Positions 40,839 through 46,774 of a stretch of 46,774 nt of DNA are shown here, one piece after another. Below the pieces are notes generated by a model, which searched no databases, had not been told where the DNA came from, and saw only the letters and a list, made by a program, of their open reading frames with translations. The position numbers were made by a program, and so were the translations under genes. This DNA comes from Clostridiales bacterium. GTDB taxonomy: Bacteria; Bacillota; Clostridia; Oscillospirales; Oscillospiraceae. Each line of letters starts with the position of its first letter. Position 1 is the stretch's first letter. Where the stretch lies: the NCBI GenBank assembly GCA_022764045.1, contig JALERU010000003.1, positions 1-46,774 of the forward strand, in the 5' to 3' direction.

Positions 40839-41701
40839 CACCGGCTAATGTCTCGATGGGTTTCTTCCACCCGATACCCCTTCTGCCGGATAAACTCCGT
40901 CACCGCATGGGCGATGGCCACCGAGCGGTGGTGCCCCCCGGTGCAGCCGATGGCGATGACCAGGGAGGACTTTCCCTCCTCCATATACTGGGGCAGCAGA
41001 AAGGCGAACAGCTCCTCCAGGTGGCGCATGAAATCCGTGGTCTGCCGGTAGCCGAAGAGGAAGGACCGCACCGCCTCCTCCAGGCCGGTGCACTCCTTCA
41101 GCTCGGCGATATAATAGGGGTTGGGCAGGAAACGCACGTCAAAGACCAGGTCGGCGTCGATGGGAATGCCGTATTTGAAGCCGAAGGAGGTGACTGACAC
41201 CGTCATGGTTTCGTCTAAAGCCCCCATGCCGAACAGCCGCAGCAGTTCCCCCCGGAACTTGGACAGATTGAGCCCCGTGGAGTTGAGAATGTGGCTGGCC
41301 CGGCGGCGGACGGGCTCCAGGGCGATGCGCTCCAGCTTCACTGCCTCGGGCAGGGCATAGCCCTGGCGGGTGAGGGGGTGGGTGTGGCGGGTCTCTTTGT
41401 ACCGGCGGACGATGTCTTCGTCGGCGGCCTCCACGAAGAGAAGCTGATACTCCAGGTTCATCTCCTTCAGGCCGTCCAGGGCCTGGAAGAGCTCGTCAAA
41501 GGTCTGCCCGCCCCGGATATCGGTCACCAGGGCCACCCGGCTGTATTTCCCGGTGCCCGCCCCGGCCATACACAGGCCGGCAAAGCTGGTGATGAGGGCC
41601 ACCGGCATGTTGTCCACGCAGTAAAAGCCAAGATCCTCCAAAAAGGCAGCGGCCGAGCTTTTCCCCGCGCCGGACAGGCCGGAAATGATGATAAATTCCA
41701 C
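40838..41701 (-). CDS. rapZ: RNase adapter/nucleotide-binding protein RapZ
   Basis: 287 residues from a GTG (VEFIIISGLSGAGKSS) with GGGGGGAG upstream; the longer frame passes through the promoter. Walker A GLSGAGKSSA (8-17), Walker B region VALVTDIRGG, and the C-terminal GCTGGHHRSVAIAH motif that binds RNA or metabolite in RapZ/YvcJ. It is an ATP/GTP-binding regulator linked to cell-wall precursor control. First gene of a run rapZ-whiA-redox protein-dnaE-cls, with repeats between the first members. Confidence 0.95.
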   Translation of the reverse strand: MEFIIISGLSGAGKSSAAAFLEDLGFYCVDNMPVALITSFAGLCMAGAGTGKYSRVALVTDIRGGQTFDELFQALDGLKEMNLEYQLLFVEAADEDIVRRYKETRHTHPLTRQGYALPEAVKLERIALEPVRRRASHILNSTGLNLSKFRGELLRLFGMGALDETMTVSVTSFGFKYGIPIDADLVFDVRFLPNPYYIAELKECTGLEEAVRSFLFGYRQTTDFMRHLEELFAFLLPQYMEEGKSSLVIAIGCTGGHHRSVAIAHAVTEFIRQKGYRVEETHRDISR

Positions 41702-41763
41702 AGGAACTCCCCCCTTCAAAAACCAGAAAAATTTGGTAAAACTGGAATGTTTGTTGATTCTTA

Positions 41764-41793
41764 AGTATACCATAGAACGACAAGCCCCCGCAA
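41764..41793 (-). promoter_or_regulatory. rapZ promoter
   Basis: Minus-strand TTGCGG (complement of 41788-41793), 18 bp, TATACT (complement of 41764-41769). Confidence 0.68.
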
Positions 41794-41797
41794 GCCC

Positions 41798-41826
41798 TTG
41801 CACAAAGGAAAGACTTCGGGTACAAT
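41798..41826 (+). promoter_or_regulatory. Promoter of the zinc-ribbon gene
   Basis: TTGCAC (41798-41803), 17 bp, TACAAT (41821-41826), 29 bp before the ATG. Back to back with the rapZ promoter. Confidence 0.78.
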
Positions 41827-41854
41827 AGAGAAAAGCAAAAGGGAGGACCTTTTT

Positions 41855-42067
41855 ATGGAACAGCAAATGTACCAGTGCCCCAAGTGCGGCAACACCGCCT
41901 ATGTCAGCGACCAATTCCAGGCCACCGGCGGCAACTTTGCCAAGATTTTTGACGTGCAGAATAAAAAGTTCATCACCATCAGCTGCGCCCGGTGCGGCTT
42001 CACGGAGCTCTACCGCAGCCAGACCTCGGATGGGTGGAATATTCTGGACTTCCTCATTGGAGGCTAA
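41855..42067 (+). CDS. Small zinc-ribbon protein
   Basis: 70 residues after GGGAGG. Two Cys pairs, CPKCG (8-12) and CARCG (about 44-48), frame a short beta region (KKFITISCARCGFTELY): a zinc ribbon of the type found in nucleic-acid-binding small proteins of Firmicutes. No other domain. Single gene with its own promoter and a 20-bp perfect terminator. Function unknown. Confidence 0.82.
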   Translation: MEQQMYQCPKCGNTAYVSDQFQATGGNFAKIFDVQNKKFITISCARCGFTELYRSQTSDGWNILDFLIGG

Positions 42068-42108
42068 TCAAAAAAGAGAGACGGCGCAGCCGTCTCTCTT
42101 TTTTGATT
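42066..42108. terminator. Bidirectional intrinsic terminator
   Basis: A perfect 20-bp stem (42066-42085 with 42089-42108), 3-nt loop, T-run on both strands, between convergent genes ending at 42067 (plus) and 42120 (minus). Confidence 0.95.
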
Positions 42109-42119
42109 GTGGAATCCCC

Positions 42120-43670
42120 TCAGGACTGGAGGCGGGAGAAGACGAACTGACCGGAGGGGGTCAGGTCGCTGTCGGTCCAGACCTTGTAGGGGGAGGTCCC
42201 CGGCTTCAGGGCGGCAGAGGTCTCGGCCTTGTCGCACAGGGACCAGTTGGCCCAGCTGATGCCCCGGGACTCCAAAAAGTCCAGCCACTGGCGGGACTCG
42301 GCCAGATAGACTCCGCCGCTGCCGTCGGCCCGGCTGGTGCCCCACTCTGAGACGAAGAGGGGGAGTCCCTGGGCCAGAGCCTGGTCGGCCCGCTGGCGTA
42401 GCCAGGCCCCGTGGGTGCCGGCGTAGAAGTGGAGGGTGTACATCAGGTTATCCCCCTGAAGGGGGTCGGCGGCCGCCTGGTGGATGTCCTGGCTCCAGGT
42501 GGGGCTGCCCACCAGGATAATGGACCGGGGGGCGTAGGCCCGGATGGCCGACACCACCCGCTGGGCGTAGGGCTTCACGTTGCCGGACCAGGTGATGTTG
42601 CCGTTGGGCTCGTTGCAGATCTCAAAGAGCACGGCGGGGTTGTCCCCATACCGCTGGGCCATCTCGGTGAAGAAGGCCACCGCCTGGTCAGTGTGGGCGG
42701 CGGGGTTGCCGTCGGAGAGGATGTGCCAGTCGATGATGACATACAGGTCGGCTTGGATGGCTGCGTCCACGGCGGCGATGAGCTGGGCCTTGACGGCGGC
42801 GGGCTGGCTGAGATAGCCTCCCTCCCCGGTGTACATGGCCACCCGGAAGAGGTTAGCCCCCCGGGCGGCGGTGTTTTGGATGGACTGGGCCGAGGCAAAG
42901 GAGCCAAACCAGTGCAGGCCGTGGGTGCTCATCCCCCGCAGGAGGACGGGCTGGCCGGCCTGGTTGCACAGCTGGGTGCCCTTTACCTGGAGCCAGCCGT
43001 TTTCCGACACGCCCCCCCGAACGGTGGCAGGCGGGGTGGGAGTGGGATCGGGCTTGACCGGGGAGGAGGGCAGGCCCGCCCGAAGGAAGAGGGTGCAGGC
43101 CTCCGCCCGGCTCAGGCCGTTTTTGGGCCGGAAGCACCCAAATTGGTCCCCGGCGGCGATCCCGGCAGCGTAGGCGGCGAAGACGGGGTTGTAATACCGC
43201 CCGTCCAGGTCGGCCAGGTCCTGGATCTTGGGGGCCTGGGTGGCGTAGTCCCCTGTGGCGTCGGGGAGCAGGGCGGCCATGAGGATCTTCACGGCCAACT
43301 GGCGGGAGATGGGCTGGTCAAAGGTCTGGCCGGTGGGGGGGATCTCGTCCCAGTCGTACCACCCGGCCAGCCGGGCGGCCTCCAGGTGGCCGGCGGCCCA
43401 GTGGTTGGTCTGCCCGGCAACAGGGGCGAGCCCCGCCTGGCGGGCGGCGATGGTGACGAACTCCGCCGCCGAGATGGTCTGATTGGGCCGGAAGGTGCCG
43501 TCTGCATAGCCGTTGAGGATGTTTTTGGCCTCCATTTGGGTCACGGCATCCTCATACCAGCTGCCGGGGGCCACGTCGGAAAAAGCCGCCCGGGCGGTGG
43601 TGGGGAGCAGGGTCAGCAGCAGGCAGAGAGCGACGGCCAGGGCCGTCCGGCGAAAACGGGGTGGGAGCAT
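42120..43670 (-). CDS. SLH-anchored glycoside hydrolase family 5 (endoglucanase-like)
   Basis: 516 residues from the ATG at 43670, with AAGGAGG upstream. Signal peptide 1-29; SLH modules at about 30-80 (FSDVAPGSWYEDAVTQME), 85-150 and 155-200; Pro/Thr linker 202-217; catalytic (beta/alpha)8 domain 220-516. GH5 residues are present: acid/base Glu354 in EICNEPNG, nucleophile Glu442 in LFVSEWGTS, plus IIDWHILSDGN and HFYAGTH. It probably cleaves beta-1,4-glucan or mannan at the cell surface. Own promoter at 43717-43745. Confidence 0.92.
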   Translation of the reverse strand: MLPPRFRRTALAVALCLLLTLLPTTARAAFSDVAPGSWYEDAVTQMEAKNILNGYADGTFRPNQTISAAEFVTIAARQAGLAPVAGQTNHWAAGHLEAARLAGWYDWDEIPPTGQTFDQPISRQLAVKILMAALLPDATGDYATQAPKIQDLADLDGRYYNPVFAAYAAGIAAGDQFGCFRPKNGLSRAEACTLFLRAGLPSSPVKPDPTPTPPATVRGGVSENGWLQVKGTQLCNQAGQPVLLRGMSTHGLHWFGSFASAQSIQNTAARGANLFRVAMYTGEGGYLSQPAAVKAQLIAAVDAAIQADLYVIIDWHILSDGNPAAHTDQAVAFFTEMAQRYGDNPAVLFEICNEPNGNITWSGNVKPYAQRVVSAIRAYAPRSIILVGSPTWSQDIHQAAADPLQGDNLMYTLHFYAGTHGAWLRQRADQALAQGLPLFVSEWGTSRADGSGGVYLAESRQWLDFLESRGISWANWSLCDKAETSAALKPGTSPYKVWTDSDLTPSGQFVFSRLQS

Positions 43671-43716
43671 GGAGAAGGACCTCCTTTGTGAATAGAGTTG
43701 GGTTCTTGTTTCCTCT

Positions 43717-43745
43717 ATTTTACCCGTCCCGCTGGAAAAAGACAA
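43717..43745 (-). promoter_or_regulatory. Promoter of the SLH-GH5 gene
   Basis: Minus-strand TTGTCT (complement of 43740-43745), 17 bp, TAAAAT (complement of 43717-43722). Confidence 0.72.
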
Positions 43746-43762
43746 GGGGGAAGACAGGATGG

Positions 43763-43795
43763 AAAAATAGAGACGGCAAAGCCGCCTCTATTTTT
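43763..43795 (-). terminator. Terminator of the repeat-rich lipoprotein gene
   Basis: Stem AAAAATAGAG/CTCTATTTTT (43763-43772 with 43786-43795), with an inner CGGC/GCCG; T's follow on the minus strand. Confidence 0.82.
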
Positions 43796-43802
43796 CGTGG
43801 GG

Positions 43803-44252
43803 TTATCTTTTCGCGTCCTTCTCAGCGCCCTTGGCGGTGTTGGTCACATCGTCCAGGGCGTCTTCCGCGGCGTCGCCAACGCCCTGGGCGGCGTTTTTGG
43901 CGGCCTTACCCAGGTCCTTGACGGCGTCGCCCGCCCCCTTGGCCGTGTCCTTCACTGCGTCGCCCGCGTTTTTGGCGGCGTTGTTCAGGTTCTTGCCGGC
44001 ATCCGTCCGGTTTCCATCGGCGCTGTGGGTGTCATAGCCCTTGACCCGCCCGTCGGCGTCGGCGCTGTAGGCGCCGGTGCTGTCCTCCAGGGGGCCTTTA
44101 GACAGGTTGTTCTGGGTGGTGGCCCAGTCCTGGGAAGCGGTGTTGGTGCCGCTCCAGCGGTTGGCCGAGGTGCCGGTGTTCTGGTTGCCGCAGGCGGCCA
44201 GAGACAGGCCAAGGGTGAGGATGAGCGCGGTGGTCATCAGTTTGCGAACCAT
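43803..44252 (-). CDS. Lipoprotein with amphipathic Ala/Lys/Asp helical repeats
   Basis: 149 residues from the ATG at 44252 with GGAGGG upstream; the 59-residue longer frame has no site. Lipobox LSLAAC (Cys21). After a Ser/Thr/Asn-rich spacer, residues 85-149 repeat an 11-residue-like unit (KNAGDAVKDTAKGAGDAVKD; LGKAAKNAAQGVGDAAEDAL), an amphipathic helix of the LEA/apolipoprotein kind that can lie on membranes. No family recognised. Probably coats or stabilises the outer membrane face; inferred from composition only. Confidence 0.75.
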   Translation of the reverse strand: MVRKLMTTALILTLGLSLAACGNQNTGTSANRWSGTNTASQDWATTQNNLSKGPLEDSTGAYSADADGRVKGYDTHSADGNRTDAGKNLNNAAKNAGDAVKDTAKGAGDAVKDLGKAAKNAAQGVGDAAEDALDDVTNTAKGAEKDAKR

Positions 44253-44472
44253 AGCTACCCTCCGTTGTTCCTTTGTGAAATGGCGGCACAGGGCCGCGGT
44301 GGATAGTATGCGCGGCCGGGGCAGGAGATATCGGCGGCCAGGGCGGGGGAACTTTTGCCAGTTTGGCAGGAAACGGGAGACTGCTGCCGGCCGTTGGAGG
44401 GCGGCGCGCCAAAAACTTGAATTTTTCAAAAAAGTGTGCTAAAGTCACGGTAGAAAAGGGGTAAATCGGGTA

Positions 44473-44523
44473 TTCTTAACCCATAGAAACCAACTTGACA
44501 CACCGTTAAGAAGCCAACATACA
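44473..44523 (+). promoter_or_regulatory. Rubrerythrin promoter with flanking inverted repeat
   Basis: TTGACA (44495-44500), 17 bp, CATACA (44518-44523, weak). An inverted repeat TTCTTAAC (44473-44480) and GTTAAGAA (44505-44512) brackets the -35, half-sites 32 bp apart (about three helix turns): a candidate regulator site. A second possible promoter, TTGAAT-17-TAAAGT, lies near 44416-44444. No gene is visible in 44253-44554. Confidence 0.55.
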
Positions 44524-44554
44524 GACGAGATTTTATTTTGAAAGGAGTTTACTG

Positions 44555-45088
44555 ATGGAACTGAAAGGCAGCAAGACCGAGGCCAACCTGTGGGAGGCAT
44601 TTGCCGGCGAGAGCCAGGCCCGGAACAAGTATACCTATTACGCCAGCCAGGCCCGCAAGGACGGCTATGAGCAGATCGCCGCGTTCTTCGAGGAGACCGC
44701 CGGCAACGAGAAGGAGCACGCCAAGCTGTGGTTCAAGGAGCTGGGCGGCATCGGCACCACCGCCGAGAACCTGATGGCCGCCGCCGAGGGCGAGCACGAG
44801 GAATGGACCTCCATGTACAAGCGCATGGCCGAGGAGGCCCGGGAAGAGGGCTTCCACCGCATCGCCGACATGTTCGCCGCCGTGGGCGAGATTGAGAAGT
44901 CCCACTACGAGCGGTACCTGAAGCTGGTGGAAAACCTGGAGAACGACGAGGTCTTCAAGAAGTCCTCTGTCAAGGTGTGGTACTGCCGCAACTGCGGCCA
45001 CCTGGAGTACGGCGACCAGGCCCCCGAGGTCTGCCCCGTCTGCAACCACCCCCAGGCCTTCTTCGAGGTGAAGGCAGATAACTATTGA
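44555..45088 (+). CDS. rbr: Rubrerythrin
   Basis: 177 residues after AAAGGAG. The N-terminal diiron four-helix domain keeps the Glu ligands: FAGESQARNKYTYYA, EETAGNEKEHAKLW and FAAVGEIEKSHYERYL. The C-terminal rubredoxin domain has two CxxC pairs: YCRNCGHLEYG and VCPVCNHPQAFF. It reduces hydrogen peroxide in anaerobes using electrons passed through the rubredoxin site. Stands alone with its own promoter and terminator. Identification certain. Confidence 0.97.
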   Translation: MELKGSKTEANLWEAFAGESQARNKYTYYASQARKDGYEQIAAFFEETAGNEKEHAKLWFKELGGIGTTAENLMAAAEGEHEEWTSMYKRMAEEAREEGFHRIADMFAAVGEIEKSHYERYLKLVENLENDEVFKKSSVKVWYCRNCGHLEYGDQAPEVCPVCNHPQAFFEVKADNY

Positions 45089-45113
45089 TCTGTCGTTAGA
45101 ATTCCCCAAACGA

Positions 45114-45166
45114 AAACAAACCATCCCCGGCCCCCCGCCCAAGGGGGGACCGGGGATGGTTTTGTT
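45114..45166. terminator. Bidirectional terminator, rubrerythrin / ribbon-helix-helix gene
   Basis: A long stem with one bulge (45119-45136 with 45143-45161), T-run on the plus strand (TTTTG) and TTTGTTTTC on the minus strand. Convergent genes end at 45088 and 45165. Confidence 0.88.
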
Positions 45167-45326
45167 ATGGCTGCGCTTGGTCTGCCTCTTGCCGGCGAAA
45201 ATAATCCGCGATGATAAACTCAATCAGGTTGTTCATAGACCGCCGCTCTGCGGAGGCCAGCTTGCCGATCTTGTCAAAAAGGTCTTCCGGCAGGCGAAGG
45301 GTAAAAGGGTATCGGTTTGTAGCCAT
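45165..45326 (-). CDS. Arc-type ribbon-helix-helix DNA-binding protein
   Basis: 53 residues, read directly from the bases: MATNRYPFTLRLPEDLFDKI, then GKLASAERRSMNNLIEFIIA, then DYFRRQEADQAQP. The ribbon FTLRLP, first helix EDLFDKIGKLA, turn ERRSMNN and second helix LIEFIIADYF are the Arc/MetJ-type ribbon-helix-helix fold, which binds DNA as a dimer of ribbons. AGGAGG lies 12 nt before the ATG. No toxin partner is next to it. The palindrome at 45403-45418 by its -35 suggests autoregulation. Its target beyond itself is unknown. Confidence 0.85.
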   Translation of the reverse strand: MATNRYPFTLRLPEDLFDKIGKLASAERRSMNNLIEFIIADYFRRQEADQAQP

Positions 45327-45375
45327 AGTGGGTCCTTCCTCCTGGAGTAATCAAAATAGAAGTGGGTGTATCTTG

Positions 45376-45418
45376 ATTATATCCTAAAAAAGAAGAATTG
45401 TGGCTGATACCTATCAGC
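45376..45418 (-). promoter_or_regulatory. Promoter and palindromic operator of the ribbon-helix-helix gene
   Basis: Minus-strand perfect TATAAT (complement of 45376-45381), poor -35. A perfect palindrome GCTGATA-CC-TATCAGC (45403-45418) overlaps and precedes the -35 position. Confidence 0.62.
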
Positions 45419-45496
45419 AAAAGCTGATTTTGACGCGTTTTTTTAAGAGATTCCTACGGGGCGGTCAGGGGTGTTCTGCCTGACGTCATTACCATA

Positions 45497-45671
45497 TCGC
45501 CCCCTCATCAGTCAGCTGCGCTGACAGCTTCCCCCCAAGGGGAAGCCTACGTGCTATGCTGCGTTGGGGTGATTACTACGGTAGTTTTCTACAATAAGCC
45601 TTGCAGGGCTTGCCAACGCCTTCCCCTGGGGGGGAAGGTGGGCCGGCCGGAGGCCGGGTCGGATGAGGGCG
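45497..45671 (+). repeat. Family 1 repeat, copy G
   Basis: First of a head-to-tail pair. It is preceded by CCTGACGTCATTACCATAT, which recurs before copy H. The left arm hairpin is GTCAGC-TGC-GCTGAC. Confidence 0.9.
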
Positions 45672-45755
45672 AGCGTTAAGGATTCCACAGCATGGGTCAT
45701 AGACGCACTGGCGTAAGGCGGCAACGATATTCCCCTACCTGACGTCATTACCATA

Positions 45756-45931
45756 TCGCCCCCTCATCAGTCACCTTCGGTGACAGCTTCCCCCCGAGGG
45801 GAAGCCTACGTGCTATGCTGCGTTGGGGTGATTACTACGGTAGTTTTCTACAATAAGCCTTGCAGGGCTTGCCAATCGCCTTCCCCTGGGGGGGAAGGTG
45901 GGCCGGCCGGAGGCCGGGTCGGATGAGGGCG
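45756..45931 (+). repeat. Family 1 repeat, copy H
   Basis: Second of the pair, 259 bp after copy G. The left arm hairpin is GTCACC-TTC-GGTGAC, a paired replacement of the one in copy G. The two copies fill most of 45327-46088, which otherwise holds only the ribbon-helix-helix and lipoprotein promoters. Confidence 0.9.
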
Positions 45932-46088
45932 AGCGTTGAGGATTCCACAGCGTGGGTCATAGAAGCACCGGTAAAAGGGTGGCGTGGGGGATGGATCTAT
46001 GGTATACTGCCAAGCAGACAAACGGGGCGCCCCCCAAAGGGAGGGCGCCCACCCAAACCAAGGCGAAAGCAGCAAAGGAGCCCCCACC

Positions 46089-46571
46089 ATGAAACGAATG
46101 TTATCCCTCTTGTGCGCTGTTCTTTTCACCCTCTCCCTGGCCGCCTGCGGCGGAGGGGAGGAGGAACCCGCCACCCTGGGACAGGCCATCAAGCAGGACT
46201 TCCAAGCCCAGGGGAAGGCCGACCCCGACGCCGACCTGGAGACCCTGGCCCAGGCCCTGCTGGACAACGAGGCCCTGGGCTTTGCCCCCATGGTCATGCC
46301 GGTGGAGCCCGGCCTGCTCCAGGGCTTTGGCAACACCGAGATCCAGGGCTTTTCCCAGGGAGTCATGTTCGGCCCCGCCATCAGCACCATCCCCTTCCTG
46401 GGCTATCTCTTCCGCCTGGAAGAGGGGACCGATCAGTCCGCCTTTCTCCAAACCCTGGAGCGGGCGGCGGACCTGCAGTGGAACATCTGCACCGCAGCCG
46501 ACGAACTGGTGATGGACCGCCAGGGGGACCTGGTGTTCTTCCTCATGTGCCCCCAGTCCATGGAGGGGTGA
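46089..46571 (+). CDS. Small lipoprotein of unknown function
   Basis: 160 residues from the ATG after AAAGGAG; the longer upstream frame runs into repeat flank. Lipobox LSLAAC (Cys20), then GGGEEE. The mature part is a single small domain without a motif I know ([40 protein letters not shown]). A -10-like TATACT lies at 46003-46008 without a clear -35. Probably attached to the outer membrane face. It is followed by deoC, which has its own promoter. Confidence 0.78.
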   Translation: MKRMLSLLCAVLFTLSLAACGGGEEEPATLGQAIKQDFQAQGKADPDADLETLAQALLDNEALGFAPMVMPVEPGLLQGFGNTEIQGFSQGVMFGPAISTIPFLGYLFRLEEGTDQSAFLQTLERAADLQWNICTAADELVMDRQGDLVFFLMCPQSMEG

Positions 46572-46590
46572 GGCCCGGCCTGTTTTTTGG

Positions 46591-46619
46591 TTGCGCGGCG
46601 GCCTAAAATGCGCTATGAT
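46591..46619 (+). promoter_or_regulatory. deoC promoter
   Basis: TTGCGC (46591-46596), 17 bp, TATGAT (46614-46619), 32 bp before the ATG. Confidence 0.68.
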
Positions 46620-46650
46620 GAAGCCATCCAGAAAAAAAGGAGAACCTGCC

Positions 46651-46774
46651 ATGGAAATACAGACCATTCTCAGCCACGTGGACCACACCCTGCTCAAGCC
46701 CGAGGCCACCTGGGACCAGATCAAGACCCTCTGCGACGAGGCCATGGAGTTTGGCTGCGCCACCGTGTGCATCC
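46651..46774 (+). CDS. deoC: Deoxyribose-phosphate aldolase, N-terminal part
   Basis: The first 41 codons before the right edge: [40 protein letters not shown]. The [10 protein letters not shown] stretch is the conserved start of DeoC, which splits 2-deoxyribose-5-phosphate to acetaldehyde and glyceraldehyde-3-phosphate in nucleoside salvage. AAAAGGAG lies 9 nt before the ATG. The catalytic Lys is beyond the window. Confidence 0.88.
   Translation, partial: MEIQTILSHVDHTLLKPEATWDQIKTLCDEAMEFGCATVCI

Overview
The window looks like chromosome of a high-GC anaerobic member of the Clostridia, most likely Oscillospiraceae (Flavonifractor/Lawsonibacter-like). I infer this from rapZ-whiA-dnaE, a rubredoxin-tailed rubrerythrin, three secreted SLH-domain proteins, DUF4364 and DUF4179 proteins, a butyrate-type thiolase and a C_GCAxxG_C_C-type protein, in DNA that is about 60-65 % GC by eye. 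I supported 43 coding regions (two cut by the window edges), one of them a 53-codon ribbon-helix-helix gene. I saw no rRNA, tRNA or CRISPR array.

Layout. 1-6.6 kb: the end of a 2-hydroxyacyl-CoA-dehydratase/activase-type protein, four single-domain UspA paralogues interleaved with an SLH protein, a lipid kinase, and divergently ylmH plus a DUF896 gene. 7-12.9 kb: a C39-like cysteine-peptidase-fold protein, gamma-carbonic-anhydrase-like protein, serA, serC and acetyl-CoA acetyltransferase. 13-20 kb: the conserved prs-pth-mfd block plus an acyltransferase. 20.4-24.5 kb: a PpiC-type foldase lipoprotein and a calcium-type P-ATPase. 24.9-30.4 kb: a sigma/anti-sigma pair, another SLH protein, a Cys/Pro-rich clostridial protein, an isolated holin pair and DUF4364. 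30.6-33.4 kb: a visibly lower-GC acquired cassette (HTH regulator, PLDc_N protein, ABC ATPase and permease) whose two promoters carry the same operator. 33.4-41.7 kb: cls, dnaE, a redox protein, whiA and rapZ. 41.8-46.8 kb: zinc ribbon, SLH-GH5 glycanase, lipoproteins, rubrerythrin, the ribbon-helix-helix gene and the start of deoC.

The most unusual content is between genes. Four dispersed repeat families fill the gaps. Family 2 (about 168 bp, six copies) is the most interesting. Each copy begins within a few bases of the stop codon of a minus-strand gene and folds into four consecutive hairpins. Stem sequences differ between copies but stay complementary, while loops are nearly invariant (a CCCGCTKCGCTGGGC cap and a UGCG tetraloop). 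In two cases a recognisable intrinsic terminator lies beyond the element, so it should be transcribed as a 3'UTR. Family 1 (about 175-260 bp, eight full and two partial copies) has imperfect inverted ends with sub-terminal hairpins and forms tandem pairs. Family 3 (about 60 bp, three copies) has inserted into the tetraloop hairpin of one family-2 copy. Family 4 (two copies) is MITE-like, with TACTA-type inverted ends and chained hairpins; one copy marks the left border of the acquired ABC cassette.
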